Notes: generated from the sequence alone by a model not told the origin. A stretch of 44,036 nt of DNA from Halieaceae bacterium (GCA_028280635.1 JANQLM010000082.1:1-44036); one strand, 5' to 3'; shown: positions 16,384-25,279, numbered from the stretch's first letter. Program-made: numbers and translations.

Positions 16384-16403
16384 GGTTTTGGGGGAACCTA
16401 CCT
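16373..16403 (+). promoter_or_regulatory. Island motif copy 6 (ACCAAAGGTAGGGTTT) within a dyad, upstream of the TonB receptor
   Basis: The motif occupies 16373-16388 and overlaps the last codons of nudE. It forms a perfect 7-bp inverted repeat, AGGTAGG at 16378-16384 and CCTACCT at 16397-16403. The receptor GTG is 102 bp downstream of the motif. CTAG follows 33 bp after the first base, as in copies 1 and 2. There is no T-run, so a terminator role is unlikely. Confidence 0.58.
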
Positions 16404-16474
16404 GTCTAGCATTTGTAGAAGTTTCGGCCCGTGACACAGTATCCAGTCAATAACGATTAGAAAGGGGTAGAACC

Positions 16475-18733
16475 GTGAGTAACAAAGCTTTCAGCCGCAA
16501 GCCCACCTGGTTGGCAGTGTGCGCAGCCCTGGCCGTGGAGCCCGTCCTGGCCCAGAGTGTTCTTGAAGAAATAGTAGTGACTGCACGTAAGCGGGCAGAG
16601 AATCTGCAGGAGGTACCGGTTGCGGTAACGGCCTTCAGTCAGGAGCAGATGGATCGCTTTGACGTACAGAACGCAATGGACCTCTCCACCCGGGTGCCCA
16701 ACTTCCTCGCGCCCCGTAACACCGTCACATTTGGTGCGCCACAGTTTTTCATGCGAGGCGCTGGCCGTGCTGAGAATAATTGGAATTACGAGAATGCGGT
16801 GGCGGTGTTTGTAGACGAGGTCTACCTACAGTCTACGTCGGGTGCCTACATAGACATGCTTGATATGGAGTCGGTAGAGGTGCTGCGTGGGCCGCAGGGA
16901 ACCCTGTATGGGCGCAATGCCACCACGGGCTCGGTCAGCTTCCACTCTCGAAAGCCAGAGCTGCAGGAACGGCGCTTCATGATCGAAGCCACTGCGGGGG
17001 CTAACAGTCGCCGAGACGTCAAGCTGACCTATAGTCAGCCGCTCATTGATAATGAGCTCGGCATCAAGCTCGACTTCTTCCGGACCGAGAACGAAGGGTT
17101 TGTCACGCGCGTAGATGGCGCGGGGGCGGAAGTCGACGACGAATTCGGCGAGCAGGAGCATATAGGCGGTCGCCTGGGTTTCTTGTGGGAGCCCAGCGAG
17201 AGTGCCAGCTACCAGTTGATACTCGAGTACTCGGAGCAGGACAGTGGCACCAATCTGATTACGCCGATTGTGCCGACTGACCCGAATGATTTTCTTTCCA
17301 AGACCGGCGCCGCCAACTTTGTCCCCTTGTTTGGCGAAAATGAGGGTGCGTCAGAGCCATTGACGGGCGACGGAGGGCATGAATTTGACGGCTTCAACGC
17401 GACCCTCAAGGCGAGCTGGGAGTTCTCTGCGGGCACTCTGAAGTCGATTACGGGCTGGCGCGAATACGATGAGGATTACAAGTCACAGTTGGGCAGCTTC
17501 CCCTTCCCGCTTCAGGTCGCGCCCGGCGCAAGCATTTGGACGCATGTGAATAGCAGTAATGATTTTGAACAGTTCACGCAGGAGCTGCAGTTTTCCGGGA
17601 CTATTGGCGATAGCTTCAGCTATGTCGCCGGTGTGTACTACTTCTACAACGACTGGTCGCAGTTCCAGTACGTCGGCGCACTGCTGCCTATAGAGTTTTC
17701 ACCGGTGTGCTGTTTCCCGCGTGAGACGGAGAACTTCGGCGGTGCCTGGAATGACACCACCCAGGAAACCACAAGTTATGCGGTCTACTTCGACGCCGAC
17801 TACCAGATCAGCGAGACGCTGAATCTCTTTTTTGGAGCGCGCCAGACCTGGGACGAAAAAGAGGTCGACTACCTCAGCTACTTTGAGGACCGCAGCACCG
17901 TGATACCGGGCTTTCCCGTTAATCCAGATGAGAGCTGGGATGAGTTCACGCCGAGGCTGGGCTTGGAGTGGACGTTCATGGATGACGCCATGGTCTATGT
18001 CAGCTATTCCAAGGGCTTCAAGGCCGGAGCTCTGGAAGGGGCCCGTGCCACCGATCCGGCCTTTGCAGCAAGTTGGCTTGATCCGGAGATTGTCGACACC
18101 TACGAGGCCGGCTTGAAGGCAGAGTGGTTCGGCGGCCGATTGCGCACAAACTTCGCGGTATTCACCAGCGAATACGAGGACAAGGTCGAACTCATCGATC
18201 CACAGACAGCCGCTGTGGCCGACGTTGATATCGATGGGCTGGAGATAGACTTCAGCTGGCTGCCAACGGACAACCTCACCTTCTTTGGGAACATCGGTCT
18301 GCTCGATGCGGAGTACAAGAGTGCCGATTCGGACCATCCGATATTCGATGACGTGGGCATTCCTGGCAATGCACCGGGCCTGGATGCCGACCCGGTGGCC
18401 GCGCCCGAGTACACATTCCTTCTTGGCGGCAGTTATTTCCTCCCCCTGGGTGATCGGGGTTCACTGCTTTTCCAGTTGGATTACAACGGTGTTGACGATC
18501 ACTACAGCGGCCTCGGCGTCGGAAACTTCGACAGTGAAATTGTCGAATCCTACGAGTTGCTCGGCGGCAACGTTACCTATACCAGCCCGAGTGAAAAATG
18601 GACGCTGATGCTGGGCGCGGACAACTTGACGGATGAGGAGTACTGGACGACCACCATGTTCGGCTTCATACCAGGCCGAACCTATGGTGATGATACGGCC
18701 TGGTACCTGCGCTTTCGCTACGACACTGACTGA
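16475..18733 (+). CDS. TonB-dependent outer-membrane receptor
   Basis: This is a 752-residue receptor. It has a signal peptide (basic start, hydrophobic run ending VLAQS), a TonB box-like EEIVVTARKRAENLQ, and a plug domain at about residues 45-165 with FMRGAG and LRGPQGTLYGRNATTGSV, followed by a beta-barrel rich in alternating aromatic strands to the end. It transports a substrate too large or scarce for porins across the outer membrane using TonB energy. The GTG start has AAAGGGG upstream. It probably imports the island's growth substrate. A strong terminator follows 28 nt after the stop. The chain ends RFRYDTD rather than with the usual terminal Phe. Confidence 0.92.
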   Translation: MSNKAFSRKPTWLAVCAALAVEPVLAQSVLEEIVVTARKRAENLQEVPVAVTAFSQEQMDRFDVQNAMDLSTRVPNFLAPRNTVTFGAPQFFMRGAGRAENNWNYENAVAVFVDEVYLQSTSGAYIDMLDMESVEVLRGPQGTLYGRNATTGSVSFHSRKPELQERRFMIEATAGANSRRDVKLTYSQPLIDNELGIKLDFFRTENEGFVTRVDGAGAEVDDEFGEQEHIGGRLGFLWEPSESASYQLILEYSEQDSGTNLITPIVPTDPNDFLSKTGAANFVPLFGENEGASEPLTGDGGHEFDGFNATLKASWEFSAGTLKSITGWREYDEDYKSQLGSFPFPLQVAPGASIWTHVNSSNDFEQFTQELQFSGTIGDSFSYVAGVYYFYNDWSQFQYVGALLPIEFSPVCCFPRETENFGGAWNDTTQETTSYAVYFDADYQISETLNLFFGARQTWDEKEVDYLSYFEDRSTVIPGFPVNPDESWDEFTPRLGLEWTFMDDAMVYVSYSKGFKAGALEGARATDPAFAASWLDPEIVDTYEAGLKAEWFGGRLRTNFAVFTSEYEDKVELIDPQTAAVADVDIDGLEIDFSWLPTDNLTFFGNIGLLDAEYKSADSDHPIFDDVGIPGNAPGLDADPVAAPEYTFLLGGSYFLPLGDRGSLLFQLDYNGVDDHYSGLGVGNFDSEIVESYELLGGNVTYTSPSEKWTLMLGADNLTDEEYWTTTMFGFIPGRTYGDDTAWYLRFRYDTD

Positions 18734-18761
18734 TGCGCCTTGAATCCGTGGGTGTATCTTT

Positions 18762-18788
18762 GCGGGCGCCAGGTGCGCCCGCGTTTTT
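18762..18788 (+). terminator. Rho-independent terminator after the TonB receptor gene
   Basis: A perfect 8-bp GC stem, GCGGGCGC (18762-18769) and GCGCCCGC (18775-18782), with loop CAGGT is followed by GTTTTT. It isolates the receptor transcript from the next SDR gene, whose ATG is only 15 nt further. That SDR therefore needs readthrough or a promoter within this short gap. Confidence 0.85.
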
Positions 18789-18803
18789 GTCGGGGCAGGG
18801 CGC

Positions 18804-19541
18804 ATGACTGATCAAGCCCGACTCGCGCTGGTAAGCGGCGGCTGCGCAGGGATCGGCGCGGCAATCGTCGAGCGGCTCCTGGATGATGGTTTCCGTGTCC
18901 TGGTGGCAGACATCACCGCGATTGACGAAGTGCCACACCTGGCCTCAAGGCCTGGGATTGTCCGACTGCCCCCGGTCGACCTGACCGATGAAGAGTCGCT
19001 TCATGACTGGCTTTCCACCGCGTTGGAAACAGCAGGTGATGTGTACACCCTGGTGCACTGCGCCGGAATCTACCCGGCGATTGCGTTTGAGGAGCTGGGC
19101 CTGCAACAGTGGCGCCACGTCTTCGCCCTCAATTTGGAGGCATTCTTTCTGCTGTGCCAGCGGGTAGTCCCCGGCATGCGGGCCCGGCGCGAGGGCAGGC
19201 TGATTGGCATTGCCTCCAATACGTTTCACGATGGCACCGCTGGTCTGTGCGCATACGTGGCCAGCAAGGGCGGCATGATAGGAATGGTGCGCTCGCTGGC
19301 ATCCGAGCTGGGAGCGTCGGGAATCACCGTCAACGCCGTCGCGCCAAGTATTACCGACACGCCGACAACCAGAAGGCACGTCGGTCTTGCAGCTATGCAG
19401 GCATTCACTGAACGCCAGGCGATTCCACGGCTGGCGGTCCCCGAGGATTATGCCGGCGTGGTCAGTTTTCTGGCCGGACCTGATGCCGGCTTCCTGACCG
19501 GCCAGACTTTGATAGTAGATGGAGGCTGGACCCATGCTTGA
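18804..19541 (+). CDS. Short-chain dehydrogenase/reductase
   Basis: This 245-residue classical SDR has SGGCAGIGAA (cofactor loop, about residues 11-20), VHCAGIYP in the NNAG position (HCAG variant), ASNTFHDGTAG with the catalytic Ser region, and YVASK for Tyr/Lys. The C-terminus, GQTLIVDGGWTHA, is family-typical. Its end overlaps the start of the GST gene by 8 nt, so the pair is co-translated. Both lie behind the receptor terminator. Function is presumably oxidation or reduction of a pathway alcohol or ketone; the substrate is unknown. Confidence 0.87.
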   Translation: MTDQARLALVSGGCAGIGAAIVERLLDDGFRVLVADITAIDEVPHLASRPGIVRLPPVDLTDEESLHDWLSTALETAGDVYTLVHCAGIYPAIAFEELGLQQWRHVFALNLEAFFLLCQRVVPGMRARREGRLIGIASNTFHDGTAGLCAYVASKGGMIGMVRSLASELGASGITVNAVAPSITDTPTTRRHVGLAAMQAFTERQAIPRLAVPEDYAGVVSFLAGPDAGFLTGQTLIVDGGWTHA

Positions 19542-20325
19542 GCTTTACCACTCGCTTGTTTCTCCCTGTGCGCAGAAAGTACGTCTTGTCCTGCATGAGA
19601 AAGGCCTCGAGTATCGCTCCCAGGTACTGAATATTGTCGCGAAGGAGAACCTGAAACCCGAGTACCTGAAGCTGAATCCACAGGGCGTGGTGCCTACCTT
19701 GCTGCATGATGGGTTGCCCGTTGTCGAGTCGACGTTTATCTGTGAATACCTCGACGAAGCATTCCCGGACACGCCGATGCTGCGAGGAGACATACACGAG
19801 CGCTTGCGCTGCCGCCTCTGGATGAAAACCATAGATGAAAAGCTCCATCCCGCGCTGGGCGCGCTGGCCTGGGCCATCAGCATGCGCAGGCAATTTCTGG
19901 AGCGAGGTGAAGCTGCGGCGGTAGAGGCCATCAACAAAGTGCCAGACCCTGCCAGGCGTTCGCGCCAGCTGCGAATTCTTGCCCAGGGATTTGCCGCCAG
20001 TGACGTCGCCGACGCCATTGCGGTCTATCGGGATATGCTCGGCAAGGCAGAGCGGTTGCTCGCTCAACAGCAATGGGTTTCGGGCAGCTACTTCGGGCTG
20101 GCAGATGCGGCGCTGACACCGTACGTGCACGCCTTGTATCAGTATTCGATTCAGGATGTGTTCATCAGTCCGGGTGGCAACGTCGAGCGATGGTTCACAG
20201 AAGTCGCCAACCGCGCAGCCTTTGAGGCAGCCGTGGTGGCCTGGGTGCCAGAGGCGCGGCTCAAGATGCTTGCTGGCCATGGTCGTGACTGTCACCAGGA
20301 GCTCTCGGCGCTGGCCGCCACCTAG
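19534..20325 (+). CDS. Glutathione S-transferase family protein
   Basis: This 263-residue GST has a complete N-terminal thioredoxin-like domain: LYHSLVSPCAQKVRLVLHEKGLEY (Ser/Cys active-site region), NPQGVVPTLLHDG with the cis-Pro, and the VVESTFICEYLDEAFP glutathione-binding ES motif. A helical C-terminal domain follows. ATG 19534 is preferred because GGAGG lies 8 nt upstream and the family N-terminus begins there, although the frame opens at 19519. In aromatic pathways such GSTs act as maleylpyruvate-type isomerases, beta-etherases or dehalogenases; none can be chosen here. Confidence 0.85.
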   Translation: MLELYHSLVSPCAQKVRLVLHEKGLEYRSQVLNIVAKENLKPEYLKLNPQGVVPTLLHDGLPVVESTFICEYLDEAFPDTPMLRGDIHERLRCRLWMKTIDEKLHPALGALAWAISMRRQFLERGEAAAVEAINKVPDPARRSRQLRILAQGFAASDVADAIAVYRDMLGKAERLLAQQQWVSGSYFGLADAALTPYVHALYQYSIQDVFISPGGNVERWFTEVANRAAFEAAVVAWVPEARLKMLAGHGRDCHQELSALAAT

Positions 20326-20357
20326 AACGGCCGTCTGCGACTGTGTGGATCTACCCA

Positions 20358-20373
20358 ACCAAAGACAGGGTAC
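20358..20373 (+). promoter_or_regulatory. Island motif copy 7 (ACCAAAGACAGGGTAC), upstream of the SnoaL-mhpDFE operon
   Basis: The site is in the 109-bp gap after the GST gene, 77 bp before the ATG at 20435. CTAG follows 38 bp after the first base. This places the terminal pathway module under the same putative control as the dioxygenase, esterase, LLM and receptor units. Confidence 0.58.
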
Positions 20374-20434
20374 CCGGGCGTCAGGACACAGCACGCTAGG
20401 TTGATGACGTTCGACGGCTTACCGGGGATATCTC

Positions 20435-20971
20435 ATGCCACTGACACTGGAAAAGAAAGTCGACCTGCTGTGGGACAAACTGGCGATCTCGGAATTGATG
20501 AATGCCTTTGGTCGCGCCCTGGACCTGCACGACTGGGAACTCTATGAGCGCTGTATGTGCGATAGCTTCGAGGTGGATTTCGAACGGCTGACCGGTTTTG
20601 CCCCGGTGATGACCACTGCGGCGCGGTGGGCGAGATTTGCCGCCGTCGTGCTCGACCCACTCATCGTGCATCATCAGTACTCCAACCACTCAATCAAGGT
20701 GAGCGGGGTCGAGGCAACCGGAATCACGTATATGGTGGCTCGCCATCTGGCTCCCGGTGAGCAGGCCTGGAATGCGCAGTACGGCTGGTACGAGAACACG
20801 TACCAGCGGGCCGACGGTGATTTCGGCTGGAAAATCAGTCGGCTTCGGCACAATTATCAGTGGGTCTCCGGCACTCAGCAGCTTATTGATCTCGACAACG
20901 AGGCTGCGCGGGAGGCCATGCGCGACGTGTTCGGTGATCAGGTCGAGCGGCAAATGCCCTCGACAGACTAG
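20435..20971 (+). CDS. SnoaL-like/NTF2-fold protein
   Basis: The 178-residue protein fits the SnoaL_4 group of the NTF2-like superfamily. It has an N-terminal helix (LAISELMNAFGRALDLHDWELYERCMCDSFEVDF), a central HHQYSNHSIKVSG strand, and a late YQRADGDFGWKISRLRHNYQW strand. Such proteins are small cone-shaped isomerases, dehydratases or hydroxylase subunits in polyketide, steroid and aromatic pathways. It is the first gene of the operon with mhpD, mhpF and mhpE. A role as an isomerase or dehydratase of a pathway intermediate is plausible but not shown. Confidence 0.75.
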   Translation: MPLTLEKKVDLLWDKLAISELMNAFGRALDLHDWELYERCMCDSFEVDFERLTGFAPVMTTAARWARFAAVVLDPLIVHHQYSNHSIKVSGVEATGITYMVARHLAPGEQAWNAQYGWYENTYQRADGDFGWKISRLRHNYQWVSGTQQLIDLDNEAAREAMRDVFGDQVERQMPSTD

Positions 20972-20992
20972 CTATGCAACCGCAATAAGAAG

Positions 20993-21835
20993 GTGAAACG
21001 AGAGCGTTTGGTTAAAATGGGCGAGCAGGCACACGATGGTGGAAGAGCAGTGGATGAAATTCAATACAAGGCACTTGGCGCCGAGTTGTACCAGGCGCTG
21101 ACTACGCAGAGCACGCTTGCGCCGCTTTCAGGCAGGCATCCGGAGATGACTTTGGAAGATGCCTACCATGTGTCTCAATGCATGCTGGACCACCGGCTTG
21201 CTGCCGGCGAGCGAGTGGTGGGCAAAAAGATCGGTGTTACCAGCAAGCCCGTGCAGGAGATGCTCGGTGTATTTCAGCCGGATTTCGGCTTTCTTACCGA
21301 CGCTATGGTCTTTGAAGACGGCGCCGACATCTGCATCGCCGATCACCTGATCCAGCCGCGCGCCGAGGGCGAGATCGCCTTCCGCCTCAAGGCCGACCTG
21401 CAGGGCCCCGGTGTCACCGAGGCCGACGTGCTTGCCGCCACCGACACTATCATGCCCTGCTTCGAGATCGTCGACTCCCGTATCGACAACTGGAACATCA
21501 GAATCCAGGACACGGTCGCCGACAATGCCTCCTGCGGCGTGTATGTGCTGGGGCGCAAGGAAGTCGACCCGCGGGACTTTGACCTGCCGGGGCTGCATAT
21601 GTCGATCTACAGAAACGGTGAATTTCTCAGTGAAGGCCTGGGTTCGGCTGTACAGGGCAATCCCCTCACGGCAGTATCCTGGCTGGCCAATACGCTGGGG
21701 GAGTTCGGTATCCCCTTCAGAGCCGGGGAGGTCATTCTCTCCGGTTCCCTGGCGCCGCTGATTCCCGTCGTCGCGGGCGATCACATGCGCTTGGAACTCA
21801 AGGGCGTCGGCGAATGCTCCTGTCAGTTCGTGTGA
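20993..21835 (+). CDS. mhpD: 2-hydroxypenta-2,4-dienoate (2-keto-4-pentenoate) hydratase
   Basis: This member of the hydratase/decarboxylase family has up to 280 residues. It adds water to 2-hydroxypentadienoate, giving 4-hydroxy-2-oxovalerate. Visible are GKKIGVTSKPVQEMLGV, the metal-binding EGEIAFRL (Glu125/Glu127), the IVDSRIDNW motif and the C-terminal GDHMRLELKGVGECSCQF. Start choice is uncertain: GTG 20993, ATG 21017 and GTG 21050 are all in frame, and the conserved region begins only after residue 20. It sits directly upstream of mhpF and mhpE, the order seen in E. coli mhpDFE. Confidence 0.88.
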   Translation: MKRERLVKMGEQAHDGGRAVDEIQYKALGAELYQALTTQSTLAPLSGRHPEMTLEDAYHVSQCMLDHRLAAGERVVGKKIGVTSKPVQEMLGVFQPDFGFLTDAMVFEDGADICIADHLIQPRAEGEIAFRLKADLQGPGVTEADVLAATDTIMPCFEIVDSRIDNWNIRIQDTVADNASCGVYVLGRKEVDPRDFDLPGLHMSIYRNGEFLSEGLGSAVQGNPLTAVSWLANTLGEFGIPFRAGEVILSGSLAPLIPVVAGDHMRLELKGVGECSCQFV

Positions 21836-21887
21836 GCGCAGGGCGTAGCTGTCGCCGGTATTTGGAATCAGGCAATCAGGAGCCACA

Positions 21888-22802
21888 ATGGCGGAGAAAG
21901 TAAAAGCGGCCATTATCGGCCCCGGCAATATCGGGACCGATTTGCTGATCAAGGCCATGCGCAGCGAGGTCATCGAGCCGGTGTGGATGGTGGGGGTAAT
22001 CCCGGATTCGCCGGGCCTGGCGCGGGCCGCAGAGTTGGGCCTCAAAACCACCGCGGACGGCGTCGATGGTATGTTGGATGAGATGCAGGCTGACGGTGTG
22101 CAGATCTGCTTTGACGCCACCTCCGCCGCCGTGCACGCAGAGAACTCGGAGAAAGTAACGGCGCGCGGCGCGGTCATGATCGACCTGACACCGGCGGCGA
22201 TTGGCCCCTACTGTGTGCCACCGGTGAACCTCGACGAGGCCATGGCGGCGCGAGCCATGAATGTGAACATGGTGACCTGCGGCGGGCAGGCGACCATTCC
22301 CATTGTCTACGCCGTCAGCCGGGTGCAGCCGGTCAGCTACGGCGAGATCGTGGCCACCGTCAGTTCCAGGTCCGCCGGGCCCGGCACCCGCAAGAATATC
22401 GACGAGTTCACCCGCACCACCGCCGACGGCATTGCCCGGGTGGGGGGTGCGGATGAGGGCAAGGCCATCATCATCATCAACCCCGCAGAGCCGCCACTGA
22501 TCATGCGCGACACGATTCACTGTCTCACCAAGGAAGCGCCGGATGAGGTGGCGATTACCCGGTCGGTACAGGACATGATGGCCGAAGTGCAGAAGTACGT
22601 TCCCGGCTACACCCTCAAGAATGGTCCTGTATTCGACGGCCACCGGGTGTCGATCTACCTGGAGGTGGAAGGCCTTGGGGACTTCCTGCCCAGGTACGCC
22701 GGCAACCTGGACATTATGACCTCCGCAGGGCTTAGGACGGCAGAAATATATGCAGAACAAATACTTAGCGGAAACTTTTCACCTAAAGTCTCTGCTGCCT
22801 GA
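21888..22802 (+). CDS. mhpF: Acetaldehyde dehydrogenase (acylating)
   Basis: This 304-residue MhpF/DmpF homologue converts acetaldehyde, CoA and NAD to acetyl-CoA. It shows the N-terminal NAD motif [23 protein letters not shown], and the catalytic cysteine in [12 protein letters not shown] (Cys131), with [17 protein letters not shown] after it. The enzyme normally forms a channelling complex with the aldolase MhpE, encoded 96 nt downstream. The ATG has CAGGAG upstream. A palindromic repeat lies between it and mhpE. Confidence 0.95.
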   Translation: MAEKVKAAIIGPGNIGTDLLIKAMRSEVIEPVWMVGVIPDSPGLARAAELGLKTTADGVDGMLDEMQADGVQICFDATSAAVHAENSEKVTARGAVMIDLTPAAIGPYCVPPVNLDEAMAARAMNVNMVTCGGQATIPIVYAVSRVQPVSYGEIVATVSSRSAGPGTRKNIDEFTRTTADGIARVGGADEGKAIIIINPAEPPLIMRDTIHCLTKEAPDEVAITRSVQDMMAEVQKYVPGYTLKNGPVFDGHRVSIYLEVEGLGDFLPRYAGNLDIMTSAGLRTAEIYAEQILSGNFSPKVSAA

Positions 22803-22806
22803 CCCT

Positions 22807-22874
22807 CGGTCCCCGCGCAGGCGGGGAGCCGGAAAGGGCGCGGCATGGCTGGACTCCCGCCCGCCTGGGAATGA
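22807..22874. repeat. REP-like extragenic palindrome pair between mhpF and mhpE
   Basis: A perfect hairpin, TCCCCGC-GCAG-GCGGGGA, spans 22810-22827. A decayed inverted partner, GGACTCCCGCCCGCCTGGG followed by AATGACA, lies at 22851-22874. The right half resembles the widespread CCCGCGnnnGCGGGAATGACA type of intergenic repeat found across proteobacteria. There is no T-tract, so it is not a classical terminator. It could modulate mRNA stability between the two co-expressed genes. Confidence 0.65.
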
Positions 22875-22898
22875 CACACTGTTTGACTGGAGGTCACT

Positions 22899-23930
22899 AT
22901 GGACCTGAAGGGGAAGCAAATCACCGTTCACGATATGTGCCTGCGCGATGGCATGCACCCGATGCAGCACCAGATTACCGTGGAGCAGATGGTGGCGGTG
23001 GCGAAGGCCATGGACGAGGCCCGGGTGCCGCTGATCGAGGTGACCCACGGTGACGGACTGGGTGGTAAAAGCGTCAACTACGGCTTCCCCGCCGCCTCTG
23101 ACGAGGAGTACCTGCGAGCGGTCTGTGGCGCGGTGAAGCACAGCAGAGTATCGGCGCTGCTGCTGCCGGGTATCGGCACCGTCGATCACCTCAAGATGGC
23201 GGTGGATTGCGGTATCTCGACCATCCGCGTGGCAACCCATTGCACTGAGGCGGATGTCTCGGAGCAGCATATCGGCATGGCCAGCCAGATCGAAGGCCTG
23301 GATACCGTGGGCTTCCTGATGATGGCGCATATGATTCCCGCCGAGGAACTGGTAGAGCAGCTCAAGCTGATGGAGTCCTACGGGGCCAACTGTGTCTACA
23401 TCACCGACTCCGCCGGTTACATGCTGCCCGATGATGTGAGCGACCGGGTGGGGCTGGCGCGGCGGGAACTAAAGCCGGACACCGAGATTGGCTTCCACGG
23501 TCACCACAACCTCGCCATGGGCATCGCCAATTCCCTGGCGGCGGTGGAGGCGGGCGCCTCGCGCATCGACGGTTCCATGGCAGGGCTGGGCGCCGGTGCC
23601 GGCAATACGCCGCTGGAAGTCTTTATCGCGGTCTGCGAGCGCATGGGCGTGGACACCGGTGTCGACCTGTTCAAGGCCATGGATATCGCCGAAGACCTGA
23701 TCGTGCCAATGATGGAACAGCCGATCCGCATCGATCGGGATGCGTTGACCCTGGGTTATGCGGGGGTGTATTCGTCCTTCCTGCTGTTCGCCAAGCGCAG
23801 CGCCGAGAAGTACAAGCTCTCCTCCCGTGACATCCTCGTGGAACTCGGTCGCCGCAAGACCGTGGGCGGTCAGGAAGACATGATCGAAGACCTGGCGCTG
23901 GATATGGCCCGGGAGGCGGGGACACTCTAG
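22899..23930 (+). CDS. mhpE: 4-hydroxy-2-oxovalerate aldolase
   Basis: This 343-residue DmpG/MhpE-family TIM-barrel aldolase splits 4-hydroxy-2-oxovalerate into pyruvate and acetaldehyde. It has the HMGL-like N-terminal [11 protein letters not shown] (Arg16/Asp17 and the following His), [20 protein letters not shown], the [11 protein letters not shown] metal-binding histidines, and [13 protein letters not shown]. The C-terminal communication domain that contacts MhpF is present. GGAGG precedes the ATG. The stop overlaps the convergent MFS gene stop by 4 nt, so the two transcripts meet here. Confidence 0.95.
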   Translation: MDLKGKQITVHDMCLRDGMHPMQHQITVEQMVAVAKAMDEARVPLIEVTHGDGLGGKSVNYGFPAASDEEYLRAVCGAVKHSRVSALLLPGIGTVDHLKMAVDCGISTIRVATHCTEADVSEQHIGMASQIEGLDTVGFLMMAHMIPAEELVEQLKLMESYGANCVYITDSAGYMLPDDVSDRVGLARRELKPDTEIGFHGHHNLAMGIANSLAAVEAGASRIDGSMAGLGAGAGNTPLEVFIAVCERMGVDTGVDLFKAMDIAEDLIVPMMEQPIRIDRDALTLGYAGVYSSFLLFAKRSAEKYKLSSRDILVELGRRKTVGGQEDMIEDLALDMAREAGTL

Positions 23931-25168
23931 CCCTTCAGCGTCCGCTGGCTGGCGGTCCAGGCCAGGGTCACCGCCAGCAGGACGTAGCCCACGGCGCCCC
24001 AGGCCTGGGTTTCCATGCTAATCCCCGCATCGATGAGCCAGCCCATCAGCACCGGTGCAATGGCGCTGGAGAACACCATGGCGGCGGTGGTGACCGACTT
24101 GATGGCGCCCATATGCAGGGTGCCATACTTTTCCGCGAAAAACGGCGATGACAGGGTGGCGTAGCTGCCGATGGTGATAGCCAGCAATACCAGGAACACC
24201 ACTGCCACCCACAGGCCGTCAGCACTGCCGAGAATAGCCAGCCCCAGGCCCATGGGCAGGCACACGAAGGGCACCAGGCGGATGGCGCCGAAGCGATCCA
24301 CCAGCATGCCAGTGAGCAGCTTCATGCTGATAGAGGTCAGCGCATACAGGGTGTAGAGGCTGCCCCAGACCGCCAGCGACCAGCCCTTGGCCTCCACCAG
24401 GTGAACCTGGTGAAACATGAAGCCGGTAAACAGCATGGGCTGGGCCAGCAGGGCTGGCATAAACAGGTAGAACAGCGGATCGCGCAGCATTTCATCCCGG
24501 GTCCACTGCCGCTGGACGTCCAGCGACTGCGCACCGCCACCATTTTCACCAGCTTCCATGGCTGCCAGGTAATCCCGGTGGCGCCGGTCATGGCCGCGCA
24601 GCAGGTAGTGCACTGCCAGCGGCAGCAGGATGGCCAGCAACAGGCTCCAGGTTACCCAGGAAGCGCGCCAGCCCACCAGGGCCAGCAGGGCCACGACCAG
24701 GGAGGGCAGTATGGCCTCCGACACCGAGAAGCCGATGCCTGCCAGGGCATTGGCCTTGCCCTTCTCGTGGGGCAGGTAGCGCACCATGGCGGTGGCGCCG
24801 GCCATGCCGACATGACCCTGGCCGGCCTGGCGCATGATCAGCATGGCCAGGAACAACAGTCCCAGAGAGTGGGCCGCTGCCAGCAGCAGGCCGCCGGCGG
24901 CCAGGCAGAAGATGGCCAGGTAGGCGTAGCGGCGCAGGTCCATGCGATCGATCAGCACGCCGGTCTTCAACAGCAGCAGGGCGCTCACCAGGGTGGCTGC
25001 CGAGTACACGGCGCCGAATTCGCTGTGGCTGAGCCCCAGGTCCGAGCGTATCTCACCGCCAAACAGGGCGATGAAATAGGTCTGGCCGAAGCTGGAGGCG
25101 AAGGTCATGGCAAAGCCAAAGCTGAGCAGTCGCCACTCGCTGCGCATCAGCGGGAGAAAGGACTTCAT
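23927..25168 (-). CDS. MFS transporter
   Basis: This 413-residue integral membrane protein has about 12 hydrophobic segments in two halves, split by a hydrophilic loop near residues 195-225. Motif A-like loops are present ([18 protein letters not shown] and [12 protein letters not shown]). It resembles the MFS groups that carry organic acids or act as exporters. At the edge of the catabolic island it could import the aromatic acid or export a by-product, but no island motif lies in its promoter, so it may be unrelated. The ATG at 25168 has only a weak ribosome site. Confidence 0.85.
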   Translation of the reverse strand: MKSFLPLMRSEWRLLSFGFAMTFASSFGQTYFIALFGGEIRSDLGLSHSEFGAVYSAATLVSALLLLKTGVLIDRMDLRRYAYLAIFCLAAGGLLLAAAHSLGLLFLAMLIMRQAGQGHVGMAGATAMVRYLPHEKGKANALAGIGFSVSEAILPSLVVALLALVGWRASWVTWSLLLAILLPLAVHYLLRGHDRRHRDYLAAMEAGENGGGAQSLDVQRQWTRDEMLRDPLFYLFMPALLAQPMLFTGFMFHQVHLVEAKGWSLAVWGSLYTLYALTSISMKLLTGMLVDRFGAIRLVPFVCLPMGLGLAILGSADGLWVAVVFLVLLAITIGSYATLSSPFFAEKYGTLHMGAIKSVTTAAMVFSSAIAPVLMGWLIDAGISMETQAWGAVGYVLLAVTLAWTASQRTLKG

Positions 25169-25195
25169 GAGGCCAATTCTGTGAAAAAGTTCGCG

Positions 25196-25224
25196 ATTCT
25201 AGCCCAGCGTGTGGCTGTCGGTCA
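25196..25224 (-). promoter_or_regulatory. Sigma-70-like promoter for the MFS gene
   Basis: On the minus strand TAGAAT (25196-25201) forms a -10 box within GGCTAGAATCGCG, about 30 nt before the ATG. A weak GTGACC -35 candidate lies about 18 bp upstream. The same GCTAGAATCGCG string recurs before purC, which supports it as the local housekeeping -10. Confidence 0.45.
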
Positions 25225-25279
25225 CGTTTGGAAACCGCGCAACTTTTTTTCAGTGAAACGAGTTGGTATACATACGCCC

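Noticed and set aside
18754-18766. Possible eighth island motif (minus strand CGCAAAGATACACC)
   Set aside because: It lacks the invariant AGG and overlaps the terminator stem, so I did not count it.
21128-22177. A 349-residue minus-strand frame
   Set aside because: It lies antisense to mhpD and mhpF, which have unmistakable family motifs; its translation shows no domain.
22810-22827. Hairpin after mhpF as a terminator
   Set aside because: It has a strong stem but no T-tract, and the gene beyond it (mhpE) belongs to the same pathway. Better explained as a REP-like repeat.
24401-25279. Long plus-strand extension upstream of the HicB-like domain
   Set aside because: It is Gln/His-rich shadow translation antisense to the MFS transporter; the HicB fold begins at ATG 25280.
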